A DNA stretch of 64,000 bases from Paenibacillus helianthi (GCF_001909055.1 NZ_LVWI01000001.1:310001-374000), one strand, 5' to 3'. Counted from the first letter of the stretch, positions 8,498 to 17,879 are shown. Numbers and translations: made by a program. The notes: generated by a model not told the origin, from the letters alone.

Positions 8498-8532
8498 TAT
8501 ATAATATTTATTTTGGGAGGGGAAGTAACACG

Positions 8533-11500
8533 ATGAACAAACGGATTAAGCAGATTTTGATGTTAGTGCTTGCGGTTGCATTGTTTTTGCCGCAGTTTGG
8601 GATCGCGCAAAAGGCAAGTGCCGCAAGTACGAACGGAAATTATGTCTTAAAAGTTCAAACCACAGGCGGGAAACAGTGGGATGGCGTGCAAATACCTACA
8701 GGAGCAAGCGGCTTAAATCTCATTGCCGGTACAACCTATACCTTCTCATATGATTTATACACCCCTGACCAAGATGTGGCAGGCATTATTCTACAAACTA
8801 GCGGTTACAACTGGATTAAAGACTCAGGAGCTTTAAGCGCGGCAAGCCCAGCTTGGAATTCCTACTCAGCGACGTATACTTATACAGACACAAGTGGCTC
8901 CAATATCCAGTATGTTAAAAAAGGTGATAGCGGAAATACGGATGCCAAGAATATAACTTACTACATCGACAACTTTGTTATTAAAGACGAGAGTGGCACT
9001 GTTGTTTACACAGCCAACTTTGACGACCAAACGGTTGGTCTCTTTACATCAAGTGGAGCGGCTACATTAACTACTGTAAATAATATTAGTGCTGCACCAA
9101 CACCAACGATTAACCCGGATGTACTCACCTTACCAAGCATTAAGGATACGTACCCGGATTATTTGATGGGCAATATCATCGGCCCATATTACATGCAAGA
9201 CTCAATCATGCCAGTCCTGAAAGCCCAGTTCGGCGTTGTGACGCCTGAGAACGCGATGAAGCCAGCTTCGCTGATCGGCACCAGTGCCTCTACGCATAAC
9301 ATCGCGGATCTGAGCTTTACCGAAGCGGACACAGAGCTTCAGAGCGCGATCGACAATGGCCTAAAAATACATGGGCATACGCTCGTCTGGGAAGGGCAAT
9401 CGATTCCATGGCTGAACAACGATAAGATCTCCAGCTCCGACTCGACTCCATCCAACCCAGGTCTGACCGCGGATGGGGCGTATGTGAACATGAACGCGTA
9501 CATTAACTCTGTACTAACGCATTTTGACGACAAGTTCAACGCGAGCACGCAGAACATCATCTCGTGGGACGTCGTTAACGAAGCGATGGGGGGCACCGTC
9601 CGTGACAGCTCTCTTAGTCCGACAGACTGGCACAGCTACCTGAAATCCACCCCGTGGCTGAAGGCGACGGACGCGAACTACGTCGAACAGGCGTTCAAGT
9701 ACGCCCGTGCGGCGGAGCCGAATTACAACGTTCTGTTGTACTACAACGACTATAGCATGGATGACCAGAATAAGGCCGCAGCAGTTCGCGACATGGTGAA
9801 AGACATTAATGACCGTTGGGCCTTGGATCACCCTGGCAAGCAGCTCATACAGGGCGTCGGCTTGCAAGAGCATAACGGCCTCGGCACCAACCCTAACAAT
9901 CAGAGAAAGACGATACAGATGTTCAAGAATATCGGCGTCAAAGTTTCAATCAGCGAGCTGGACATCTCCGCAGGAACGAACAAACAGCAGACAACCGAGC
10001 AGGTAAAAGCCCAAGCCGCACAGTACGCGCGGTTGATGCAGGTTTATACCGATCCCAACTTCAAGGACACGGTGCAGCGCATCTCCATCTGGGGGCTGAC
10101 AGACACCAACAGCTGGTTGTCTGAAGGCAGCCCGTTGCTGTTCGACGGCAACCTGTACCCGAAAGACGCGTTTTACGCTGTGGTTGACCCGGCTAATTAC
10201 CTTGCGAATTACCACGCTCCGACAAAGCCTGCTGGGGGCAAAACCTCAACAGCCGCGAAGGGAACGCCCAACATCGACGGCAAAATAGACGACATTTGGA
10301 ATTCGACAACGCCTATCAATATCAATGTAACGCAAGCAGGTAACACGAAGGCGGATGCTCACATGCCGGCCGCTACCGCTCGCATGTTGTGGGACAACGC
10401 GAACCTGTACGTACTCGCGCAGGTGACCAAAGATCCGTCCGAACCGTTGGACAAGGGGAACGCAAACCCTTGGGAACAGGATTCAGTCGAAGTGGTTGTT
10501 GACCTGACGAACGGCTCCAGCGCCATGTACTCGAACGCTTCCGGACATTACCGCGTTCGGTATGACGGCTTTGCGTCGGTAGACGCAGGCATGACGGATA
10601 ATCAGGGTATTGCAACGAAGATGACCTCTGCGACGGTCAACGAGGATACGTACTCCTACAACGTCGAGATGAAGATTCCGTTTATCCAAATTTCGCCCGC
10701 GATTGGCACTCAGATCGGCTTTGACACTCAGGTGAACGAAGCGATGAACGGTGCGCGCATTGGCGCGTACGCTTGGAACGACGCTAGCGGGACTTCTTAT
10801 CAGGATCTATTCCAGATTGGCACATTGGAACTTGCGGCCGCACCGACTCCCACTACGACATCGGTAACCGGGGTTACGCTTGACCAATCGACCTTATCGC
10901 TGACAGCAGGGGGCACCGCTGCAACATTGACGGCAACAGTTCTACCGAACAACGCTTCGAACAAAGCTGTGACGTGGAGCTCCAGCGACTCGAGCGTTGC
11001 GACTGTGGACAACCATGGGGTTGTTACTCCTGTCAAAGCAGGAACTGCAACGATTACCGCAACGACTGTTGATAGCAGGTTTACAGCAACAAGCGTTGTA
11101 ACAGTCAAAGCTGCGACGCCTACGCCTACACCTATGCCTACGACCACGACCACGACTACGACGCAGGGATCTAACATCACAGTTGATAAAAATCATATCA
11201 CTGCAAAGGCTCATCCGGACAGCAACGGTACAGCTTCCGTAACCATCAGTTCGAGTGATTTCCATCAAGGAGTCAGTCAATCAACAGACAAATCCGTGAC
11301 GATTCAAGTACAACCCGCTGCCGGCGTTAAAGAAGTTCAAGTCAACTTGCCGGCAGATCAAGTTCAAGCACTTTCGGATCAGATCCAATCGATCGTCATC
11401 GACACTGGTTTGGCAACTGTTACAATCGATCCGAAATTGCTGAAGCACAACGACGCGAGCGGTACCGGCAACGTTCAATTGTCCGTGGCCGTCGTAGACC

Positions 11501-12333
11501 CGGCGTCGCTGTCCGACGCAGCAAGGAGCCAAGTAGGCGGAAATACCGTCTACAATTTCAACTTAAGCATCAACGGCACGAAAATTTCGAAATTCACCGG
11601 AAATGACGTTAAAGTCAGCATGGGTTACACCCTGAAGCCGGGTGAAAATCCAAACAATGTCGTCGTCTATAACATCGATGATAACGGCAAGCTGGAAATC
11701 GTCAAAAATGGGAAGTACAAAACAGCGACGGGCAAAGTCGAATTTACTCCGAAGCACTTCAGCAAATACGTCACCAAGGCCAATGCTTCCGCATTCAAAG
11801 ACGTGAACAATGTACCTTGGGCGGTGGAAAGCATCCAAGCTCTCGAAGCGCGAGGTATTGTTGCAGGAGTTGAAACTGGAGCTTTCGCGCCGAACAATCA
11901 GGTTACCAGAGCCGAGTTCATCCAAATGCTGATGAATGTGCTTGATCTGAACAGCGATAAGACAAACAGCACCTTTACAGATGTGAAGGAAGGCACCTGG
12001 AATTATCAAGCAATTGCTTCGGCTCAACAGCTCGGTATCGTCAACGGAAAAGCGGACGGATCTTACGGCATCAACGATGCAATCAGCAGGCAGGAAATGG
12101 CCGCTATGCTGTATCGTGCCGTAGCGAAGGCAAATATCAAGCTGCAAAATACCGTTAATGAAATCAAGTTTGCCGATGATTCAAGCATTTCGGTCTATGC
12201 AGCACAAGCAATTAAAGCATTGCAACAAGCCGGAATTGTGAGCGGCATGGTGGACGGGACATTTGCCCCTGCCAGCAACGCAACGCGCGCTCAAGCAGCA
12301 GTTATCATTTACGGATTGTTTAAATTAATGTAA
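8533..12333 (+). CDS. Multidomain S-layer-anchored GH10 endo-1,4-beta-xylanase
   Basis: Secreted, cell-wall-attached hydrolase of the xylan backbone. 1266 aa from the ATG at 8533 (GGGAGGGGAAG upstream; an in-frame ATG at 8368 lacks one and runs through the cre site). Order: signal peptide 1-31; CBM22-like module ~33-182; GH10 catalytic domain ~197-555 with acid/base Glu350 (SWDVVNEA), nucleophile Glu475 (SISELDI) and WGLTDTNSWL; CBM9-like module ~575-768; Big_2 Ig-like domain ~777-860; Pro/Thr linker ~861-880; a beta-rich spacer ~881-1084; three SLH repeats ~1085-1140, 1147-1200 and 1212-1266 that bind pyruvylated wall polymer. Monocistronic with its own terminator; two cre-like sites and a hairpin leader suggest carbon catabolite control. 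The nearby secA2 could be its export motor (inference). Confidence 0.97.
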   Translation: MNKRIKQILMLVLAVALFLPQFGIAQKASAASTNGNYVLKVQTTGGKQWDGVQIPTGASGLNLIAGTTYTFSYDLYTPDQDVAGIILQTSGYNWIKDSGALSAASPAWNSYSATYTYTDTSGSNIQYVKKGDSGNTDAKNITYYIDNFVIKDESGTVVYTANFDDQTVGLFTSSGAATLTTVNNISAAPTPTINPDVLTLPSIKDTYPDYLMGNIIGPYYMQDSIMPVLKAQFGVVTPENAMKPASLIGTSASTHNIADLSFTEADTELQSAIDNGLKIHGHTLVWEGQSIPWLNNDKISSSDSTPSNPGLTADGAYVNMNAYINSVLTHFDDKFNASTQNIISWDVVNEAMGGTVRDSSLSPTDWHSYLKSTPWLKATDANYVEQAFKYARAAEPNYNVLLYYNDYSMDDQNKAAAVRDMVKDINDRWALDHPGKQLIQGVGLQEHNGLGTNPNNQRKTIQMFKNIGVKVSISELDISAGTNKQQTTEQVKAQAAQYARLMQVYTDPNFKDTVQRISIWGLTDTNSWLSEGSPLLFDGNLYPKDAFYAVVDPANYLANYHAPTKPAGGKTSTAAKGTPNIDGKIDDIWNSTTPININVTQAGNTKADAHMPAATARMLWDNANLYVLAQVTKDPSEPLDKGNANPWEQDSVEVVVDLTNGSSAMYSNASGHYRVRYDGFASVDAGMTDNQGIATKMTSATVNEDTYSYNVEMKIPFIQISPAIGTQIGFDTQVNEAMNGARIGAYAWNDASGTSYQDLFQIGTLELAAAPTPTTTSVTGVTLDQSTLSLTAGGTAATLTATVLPNNASNKAVTWSSSDSSVATVDNHGVVTPVKAGTATITATTVDSRFTATSVVTVKAATPTPTPMPTTTTTTTTQGSNITVDKNHITAKAHPDSNGTASVTISSSDFHQGVSQSTDKSVTIQVQPAAGVKEVQVNLPADQVQALSDQIQSIVIDTGLATVTIDPKLLKHNDASGTGNVQLSVAVVDPASLSDAARSQVGGNTVYNFNLSINGTKISKFTGNDVKVSMGYTLKPGENPNNVVVYNIDDNGKLEIVKNGKYKTATGKVEFTPKHFSKYVTKANASAFKDVNNVPWAVESIQALEARGIVAGVETGAFAPNNQVTRAEFIQMLMNVLDLNSDKTNSTFTDVKEGTWNYQAIASAQQLGIVNGKADGSYGINDAISRQEMAAMLYRAVAKANIKLQNTVNEIKFADDSSISVYAAQAIKALQQAGIVSGMVDGTFAPASNATRAQAAVIIYGLFKLM

Positions 12334-12352
12334 GTTCAGACATCGCAACAAA

Positions 12353-12396
12353 GAAGCCTTCCTCCCCATTGCCGCGGGGGGAAGGCTTCATTTATT
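12353..12396 (+). terminator. Terminator of the xylanase gene
   Basis: GAAGCCTTCCTCCCC pairs with GGGGGGAAGGCTTC around a short loop, followed by ATTTATT. Confidence 0.92.
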
Positions 12397-12399
12397 AAA

Positions 12400-12779
12400 G
12401 TCCCTCATCATCTCTACACATCTCTCCTACTATAAAGTGATGTTTTCGCCTGTTTACCCGCTTTTCCTTAGTTTTTCAACCTTGACAGTTTGCGAGGTAC
12501 TAGTAGAGAACGTAGTCTGCACCACGATTTTCTGTAAGAGCGTAGGCGGGAATAGAGCTTAGCATCGTTTCATTCCAAAACTGTAGATAGTTGATTATGA
12601 TCGCATAGTGAATCTCCACATTCGCCCTTGGGGTTTACCCTCCCATGTCACACTGGGTCTATGCCCTTACATTCATTCGTTCTATCTCTCAAGGGTGGAT
12701 GACGGAGCCTTTGCCCCATCGGGACGTTTATTAAGTATGTAAGTGATAACTTTAACTCTTTACTGATTTTCATCCTCTC
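12400..12779. other. Gene-free stretch, unassigned; possibly structured-RNA relic
   Basis: No open frame with protein-like sequence on either strand. The minus strand has features reminiscent of group II intron domain I (GGAATGAAACGATGC, GGGTAAACCCC), but no domain V or intron ends were found. This reading is weak. Confidence 0.25.
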
Positions 12780-12990
12780 TTATTTAAAAGATACAGATTC
12801 CAAAATCTAATCCGTTTCAGCCTTTGACTCATCATTTGTGTATGTAACAATGAAATTGAATGCATACTCATCAATCATTGTGCTGTAAACCTCTTGTGTT
12901 GTTACAACAGCATTTCCATAATCAACAGACCCTTTCAACAGGTACATCTTTTTTCCACCGACTCCCCAAGTAGTGAGCTTTTTATTAGCT
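12780..12990 (-). pseudogene. 3' fragment of a lipoprotein gene, paralogue of 34772-35413
   Basis: Reads VGGKKMYLLKGSVDYGNAVV and YSTMIDEYAFNFIVTYTNDE, then SKAETD, TAG, and ILESVSFK. This aligns with the C-terminal ~65 residues of the intact lipoprotein (VGGKDMDLMKASINTGAAVV ... SKAETDKILESVSFK). The Lys codon of TDKILE has become TAG, and everything upstream of the conserved VGGK is missing or unrelated. It lies head to head with the BBE fragment that begins near 13022. Confidence 0.8.
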
Positions 12991-13021
12991 CCCGATCCGG
13001 TGCTGACCCAAAGGTCCAGCA

Positions 13022-13454
13022 ACCAGTTCTCTAGTGGGTTTGCCAGAAATCCTTTCCCGGATAAGGCAATTAAGTCAATGCGTGAATTTTTGGAGAATGT
13101 AGAGGGTAAAGACGCCGGATTCTTTTTCCTGAATTTGGGGGGATCTGTAAACCGTAAATTACCTAAATCAACAGCCTTCTTCTGGCGTAAAGCGAAATTT
13201 TATTTAGAGTGGAATAGCTCATGGATCAAGAAATCCAAAGCCGCTAAAAATATCGCCGTAGTCCGCAATACATGCCGGAAGTTACAACCCTTCATTGTGG
13301 GATCCTATATAAACGTTCCTGACCAAGGGATTAAAAATGCCGGACCGGTTTACTATGGAACGAATTCCCTAGATTACGAAGAGTAAAAGCTAAATATGAC
13401 CCTAGAAATGTGTTCTACAATCCCCAAAGTATTCCTCCATTTCGCAGAGCATAG
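13022..13454 (+). pseudogene. C-terminal fragment of a BBE-type FAD-linked oxidase, frameshifted
   Basis: Reads QFSSGFARNPFPDKAIKSM, KDAGFFFLNLGGSVNR, WRKAKFYLEWNSSWIKKS, FIVGSYINVPDQGIKN, AGPVYYGT in one frame. It then shifts (near 13356) to FPRLRRVKAKYDPRNVFYNP and QSIPPF with a stop at 13452. The YDPxNVFxNPQSIPP ending is characteristic of the berberine-bridge C-terminal domain of FAD/FMN-containing dehydrogenases. The FAD-binding PP-loop half is absent. Non-functional relic. Confidence 0.85.
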
Positions 13455-13521
13455 GTGCATTTCAAAGCCAGCGTTTGAAGTAAATTTATTTAGGTTGTGA
13501 CATTTCGTGAGTTAGCGATCT

Positions 13522-13701
13522 ATGGTAGGCAAGTGTGGAAATGAAGAAATTAACTCAAGCGGAGACTATTCTGAAAATATGACGGATGAAAGCTTGCACC
13601 GCGATGACTGGGTATTATTGTATTTGAATTTGAATCTATATGCGGGGAGCTGGAGCGATTGGATTAGCTATGAGGAGAACCCGGAGGCTACTGGGGAATA
13701 G
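13522..13701 (+). pseudogene. Chimeric 59-codon reading frame ending in a sulfurtransferase tail
   Basis: An ATG-initiated frame reads MVGKCGNEEINSSGDYSEN and MTDESLHRDDWVLLYLN, then NLYAGSWSDWISYEENPEA, TGE and stop. The last ~23 residues match the C-terminus of the sulfurtransferase at 2388-3275; the first ~36 match nothing I recognise. No convincing ribosome site. Probably two scraps joined by deletion and in frame by chance, though expression cannot be excluded. The terminator that follows also resembles the sulfurtransferase terminator. Confidence 0.6.
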
Positions 13702-13713
13702 TTAACATGAAGT

Positions 13714-13738
13714 GCCCGCGTCCTGCGTGGGCTTTTTG
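13714..13738 (+). terminator. Terminator following the sulfurtransferase scrap
   Basis: GCCCGCG-TCCTG-CGTGGGC followed by TTTTTG; it retains the GGGCTTTTTGTGCT tail of the intact gene's terminator. Confidence 0.75.
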
Positions 13739-13778
13739 TGCTAGAGAGCACCCTGCGAAATATCAAGTCAACGCGGAT

Positions 13779-14018
13779 TCAACCACAAGCGGAGAAAGAT
13801 GATCCCGCATTAAATCCTCTCTTCCGGTCACACCTCCAAGTCCAGCTATATGCTGCCCCTTCAACCGTATAATAACAGACCAGCACCTTCTCTGGATCGA
13901 TGTCTGGCATGTGGATTTGATGCAAAATCTCCAGTGATTCAGTGAGTTCCTCACCCAACAGCTCCCCAAACCGTCCCATATCGAGTTCAAAAAAACCGCC
14001 TGCAGCATCATAGGCCAT
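13779..14018 (-). pseudogene. Fragment of an unidentified gene
   Basis: Minus-strand frame with protein-like sequence: MAYDAAGGFFELDMGRFGEL, ESLEILHQIHMPDIDPEKVL, VCYYTVEGAAYSWTWRC, then a nonsense tail. The coding pattern continues a few codons upstream (DNGI) to a TAG at about 14034 with no start, so the N-terminus is missing. GGFFxLDxGxFG recalls DUF2625-like proteins, but I would not assign it. No ribosome site at the internal ATG. Likely a relic like its neighbours. Confidence 0.45.
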
Positions 14019-14091
14019 AATACCATTATCCTATTCAACAATTCACTCTCTGCTATTTGATTCTATGAAGCTCCCAAAATGCAAAATAGTA

Positions 14092-14120
14092 TTTACATTG
14101 TGCTATACATAAGCTACAAT
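14092..14120 (+). promoter_or_regulatory. Sigma-A-type promoter of secA2
   Basis: TTTACA (14092-14097), a 17-base spacer and TACAAT (14115-14120), about 150 bases before the secA2 start. Confidence 0.65.
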
Positions 14121-14272
14121 CCAACCAACCAATAATTGGAAATGGCCATTACGATCGCCATTACTTTCAACCACATGGTTTTCGACACATGGGCATTTGC
14201 TGGCAAGCAACAGATCAGCGCAAATGTTGTTCAAAACTAAGCGTATGTCTAACGAGGGGAGATCACATTAAT

Positions 14273-16549
14273 ATGAATATAGCCGTCAAGTTCATGCAAA
14301 AATTCAAAAACCTCGATAACCAGAATAAGCTGAAGGTCTATCGGGACAAAACGGAGCTCATTAGGAAACGGAATATGGAAGCCTGGGATGACGGGCGACT
14401 CCAAGAGGAATCCCTCCGGCTGCAAAAAGAAGCGCGGTCAGGTACACCTTTGGACGAGCTGCTTGTCGATGCTTATGCGTTAGTCTGCGAGGCAGCGAAG
14501 AGAAAGCTCGGATTACAGCCTTACGAAGTCCAGATTATGGCTGCCATTGCTCTACATGAGAGATTTCTGATCGAGCAGCATACCGGTGAAGGAAAAACAC
14601 TCTCTGCTGTTATGCCTGCATATCTAAATGCACTGACCGGCAAAGGCGTTCATGTGCTGACTTTTAACGATTATTTGGCTAAGCGGGATGCGGAGTGGAT
14701 GGGCCCGGTCTATCGTTTCCTCGGGTTAACGGTAAACTCGGTTCAAGCGGGCATGAGCCTGTACGAGAAACGGGAAGCATACACCAAGGATATAACCTAT
14801 GTTACGGCTAAAGAAGCGGGATTCGATTACTTGCGTGACACAATTGCACTAAGCGAAGCCGATACCGTGCATCGTCCTTTCCATTACGTCATCGTCGACG
14901 AAGCGGATTCGCTGCTTCTCGACGAAGCGCGGGTGCCGCTAGTCATCAGCGGCGATTCGGCCTCTTCCAGGAGCGACGGCTTTCGTTTTGCAGAAGTAGC
15001 TCGGCAGCTCAAGCAAGCAGAGCTTTATGACTTCGACGAGTTCCAGCGGAACGTTTACTTAAATGAAGCAGGTGCCGAGAAAGCGGAATCGTTGCTGGGA
15101 TGCGGCAATTTGTACGATAGCCATAACAGTCACTTGCTGACGTCATTAAATTGCGCGCTGCATGCGGAAACGTTATTAATGAAAGACGTCGATTACATCG
15201 TCCGTGACGGAAAAATCGAGCTGATCGAAGAATATACCGGCCGCGTGGCGGAGAACCGGTATTTGCCGGACGGGCTGCAAGCCGCGCTTACGGCCAAAGA
15301 GGGGCTGTCCTCCACAGCCAGTGGAAAAATTCTCGGGACGATCACCATTCAACACTTCATCAGCCTGTATCCGCAGATTTGCGGAATGACGGCTACTGCG
15401 CATGCTTCCAGAATGGAGTTCAAAGATATTTATACGCTGGAGGTCGTGCAAATCCCGCCGAACCGGCCAAATATCCGGATCGACCATCCGCACCGGATTT
15501 ATACCCATAAAGAAGCCAAGATTAAGTCGCTTGTACACGAAATCTCGTCCGTCCATAAGTCGGGACGTCCCATTCTCATTGGTACGTCAAGTGTTGAGGA
15601 GTCTGACATGCTGGCGAAGGCGCTAGCGGTTGCCGGTGTACCTTGCCATGTTTTGAATGCAAAAAACGACGCAGAAGAAGCCGGGATCATCGCCAAAGCG
15701 GGAGAAACTGGCGCCGTGACGGTGTCAACGAATATGGCGGGACGCGGCGTCGACATCCGGCTCGGCGGCGGTGACCCCGCGCAAGCAGAGGTAGTCGCTA
15801 AACTGGGTGGGTTATATGTGATTGGCACACATGTAAACGAAAGCATGCGAATCGACGACCAACTTCGCGGGCGTTCTGGCCGCCAAGGCGACCCGGGAGA
15901 TTCCGTTTTTTATGTAAGCTTGGAGGACGAGTTGCTGCATCGCTTCGGCATCCATAAAGCGGCTCGAGCTCCAAAGCAGGATGAGGCTCTTGAAGAGACA
16001 TTACTAAGCAGCAAGATCACAAGTATTCAGCGTATTGTTATGGGCCAAAACTTCGATATCCACAAGGAACTGAACTGTTATTCAGATATGGTAGAGGATC
16101 AGAGGCGAATTCTACACGCAGAGCGGCTCCGCATTTTGAAGGGCGAAGAGTTGATGAGCCCTGCGGAGCAGCGGGTACGGCTTTTTTATATCGACGAGTT
16201 CTGGGCTGACCATCTTGCGTACATTTCTTACCTTCGCGAAAGCATCCACTTGGAGAGCCTTGCCAGCCGTAATCCTATCGACGAATTTCATGCGCAAATC
16301 ACCGAAGCCTACGAGCAAATTCCTTCCAAAGTAAATAGTGCATCGGAAAATATGCTTGAAAGGCTCGGAGGTTCGAATGACCCGGCGGAGTGGGAAAGGT
16401 TCGGTCTGAAGAGCCATACTTCCACTCGGACGTATATTATCAACGATCAATACAGCCAGAATATGCGCAGCTCATGGACCGGAACGACTGTATTTGCTTA
16501 TTGGATTCGCATGATTATGAAGCCGGTATTCAAGCTGTCAAAATATTGA
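14273..16549 (+). CDS. secA2: Accessory Sec translocase ATPase SecA2
   Basis: ATP-driven motor that pushes a subset of preproteins through SecYEG. 758 aa from the ATG at 14273 (GAGGGGAG upstream). Motifs: Q-motif region LQPYEVQIMAAIALHE, Walker A TGEGKT (residues 104-109), FNDYLAKRDAEWM, Walker B VDEAD (208-212), GMTATA, GTSSVEESDMLA, TNMAGRGVDIRLGGG and QLRGRSGRQGDPG. It lacks the C-terminal cysteine zinc-finger tail of housekeeping SecA and is shorter, which with the divergent preprotein-binding region fits SecA2. In Bacillus anthracis a SecA2 exports S-layer (SLH) proteins; here an SLH xylanase lies 1.9 kb upstream, so a similar client is a reasonable inference. It has its own promoter and no downstream partner. 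Confidence 0.9.
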   Translation: MNIAVKFMQKFKNLDNQNKLKVYRDKTELIRKRNMEAWDDGRLQEESLRLQKEARSGTPLDELLVDAYALVCEAAKRKLGLQPYEVQIMAAIALHERFLIEQHTGEGKTLSAVMPAYLNALTGKGVHVLTFNDYLAKRDAEWMGPVYRFLGLTVNSVQAGMSLYEKREAYTKDITYVTAKEAGFDYLRDTIALSEADTVHRPFHYVIVDEADSLLLDEARVPLVISGDSASSRSDGFRFAEVARQLKQAELYDFDEFQRNVYLNEAGAEKAESLLGCGNLYDSHNSHLLTSLNCALHAETLLMKDVDYIVRDGKIELIEEYTGRVAENRYLPDGLQAALTAKEGLSSTASGKILGTITIQHFISLYPQICGMTATAHASRMEFKDIYTLEVVQIPPNRPNIRIDHPHRIYTHKEAKIKSLVHEISSVHKSGRPILIGTSSVEESDMLAKALAVAGVPCHVLNAKNDAEEAGIIAKAGETGAVTVSTNMAGRGVDIRLGGGDPAQAEVVAKLGGLYVIGTHVNESMRIDDQLRGRSGRQGDPGDSVFYVSLEDELLHRFGIHKAARAPKQDEALEETLLSSKITSIQRIVMGQNFDIHKELNCYSDMVEDQRRILHAERLRILKGEELMSPAEQRVRLFYIDEFWADHLAYISYLRESIHLESLASRNPIDEFHAQITEAYEQIPSKVNSASENMLERLGGSNDPAEWERFGLKSHTSTRTYIINDQYSQNMRSSWTGTTVFAYWIRMIMKPVFKLSKY

Positions 16550-16624
16550 AGACTGAACTATTCTCAGAACTGAAAATGTTTTCCGAAGCGAAACGTTGAC
16601 TCCGTGTTGACTTCGGGGCACAAA

Positions 16625-16664
16625 AATACATCGCTGATGCTTATTATCCGCTTGGCGATGTATT
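16625..16664. repeat. 10-bp perfect inverted repeat downstream of secA2
   Basis: AATACATCGC (16625-16634) and GCGATGTATT (16655-16664). On the minus strand the stem is followed by TTTTTG, so it could stop antisense transcription. The remaining sequence between secA2 and the AraC gene shows nothing else clear; no good Fur box was found. Confidence 0.5.
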
Positions 16665-16805
16665 CAATCATTACGAACATTCCCTTCATAGCTAACCCAG
16701 TCACTCCAGCTTCATATCCCCCCCACAGGATACTTTATCCCAGTGACCCGCGGCCTCAGATGCAAGTATTTGCGTTTTGTTGCATATCGAAAGGTGGTAC
16801 GATGA

Positions 16806-17879
16806 ATGATTAATAAGGATGGCATACTGACTGCTGGAACATTCGGACAGATTGATCAAATGTGGTTCAGGCTTCGAAACATCACACAGAACGATAGTCC
16901 CAAGGGAGAGTGGTCACTTCGGCTACAATTTCTTGAATCGCATATGCTCCTGATTCCAATCTTTGGCCGGGGTTGGATAACGGTAGATGGAAAATATGCT
17001 GAACTCAGAGCGGGATTTGCTTTTGTTTGCCTACCAGGGCAGTTGATCGAAGCCCGTCTAGAGGGTTCAGGAGACCAGAGGATATACATTCTTCGGTTTG
17101 ATGTATTTGGTCAGCGTGATCTGTCTGAAGATCAGGAACAGATAAGCTCATCGGAGCTTCATATCCCCTTCCCCATGGAAGGAGAAGCAGCGATTGCATC
17201 AACTATTACTTACAGCAAACACTGTGAAGCCATCGCCGCTTCCATGGGAAACATAAATCCCTTGCAGCGGCTGCATGCCCAGAGCAGATTCTATGAGCTG
17301 CTGTATAGTCTGCTGAGCGATGTCGGCCAGCTGCAGCTGAGCGATTCAGATGCTGTGATGGAGCGGGTCAAGTCATATATAGAGCAACACTACCGTGAAG
17401 AGCTCTCCATCCGCCTGCTGGCAGGCGAGGCAGGCACTAGCGAAAGGCATTTCATCAGACTGTTCAAGCAGAAATATGGTATCAGCGCGATTGAATACCT
17501 GACCGAGTACCGGATTAGACAAGCAAGGAGCCTTATGTTGCCGCAAACGAATTATGAATTGAAGGATATTGCCGCTTACGTTGGTTATAAGGACATCCCT
17601 TATTTCCGGCGCAAATTCAAGCAAATTACCGGCGTAGCTCCGGCAACATTCATGCGAAATGCCAAGCTGAAAATGGTTGCTTACCACGGCAGCCTGATTG
17701 GGGCACTGCTTACTCTGAACATTATTCCCTGCGCAGCTCCGGCTGACCATCCTTGGACTGAATATTACCTCCCTAACAGCCTCATCCTCTATGGGGATCA
17801 GATCGATCGGGGAAAGGGCACACCCGGTGGCTCATGCCTTGTGTCTAAGCAACATGTCTGTACAGCTCATCCGCACTGA
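16806..17879 (+). CDS. AraC-family regulator, Btr-like, substrate-binding domain truncated
   Basis: DNA-binding activator. The ATG at 16806 has AAAGGTGG eight bases upstream. N-terminal cupin-like sensor region ~1-170; AraC double HTH ~184-285 (LAGEAGTSERHFIRLFKQKY and IAAYVGYKDIPYFRRKFKQI). It then enters a periplasmic-binding-protein-like domain typical of siderophore regulators such as Btr (KMVAYHGSLIGALLTLNIIP, AAPADHPWTEYY). From about residue 320 the sequence becomes meaningless and ends after ~37 residues, and an FhuF-like frame takes over. So a deletion removed about 200 residues of the sensor domain. The HTH part may still be made, but iron-siderophore sensing is probably lost. Confidence 0.8.
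   Translation: MINKDGILTAGTFGQIDQMWFRLRNITQNDSPKGEWSLRLQFLESHMLLIPIFGRGWITVDGKYAELRAGFAFVCLPGQLIEARLEGSGDQRIYILRFDVFGQRDLSEDQEQISSSELHIPFPMEGEAAIASTITYSKHCEAIAASMGNINPLQRLHAQSRFYELLYSLLSDVGQLQLSDSDAVMERVKSYIEQHYREELSIRLLAGEAGTSERHFIRLFKQKYGISAIEYLTEYRIRQARSLMLPQTNYELKDIAAYVGYKDIPYFRRKFKQITGVAPATFMRNAKLKMVAYHGSLIGALLTLNIIPCAAPADHPWTEYYLPNSLILYGDQIDRGKGTPGGSCLVSKQHVCTAHPH

Noticed and set aside
10373-11180. Long minus-strand reading frames inside the xylanase gene, one rich in Val repeats
   Set aside because: They are antisense shadows; the Val run mirrors the Thr/Pro linker codons and there are no ribosome sites.
15176-16450. Minus-strand frames across secA2
   Set aside because: Shadows of a clearly coding gene with intact ATPase motifs; no start signals or known domains.
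5436-16618. Short repeated string CGAAGTCAACACG at about 5442 and, inverted, at about 16600, as insertion-sequence ends
   Set aside because: Only about 13 bases match, no transposase or longer repeat is bounded by them, and chance cannot be excluded.
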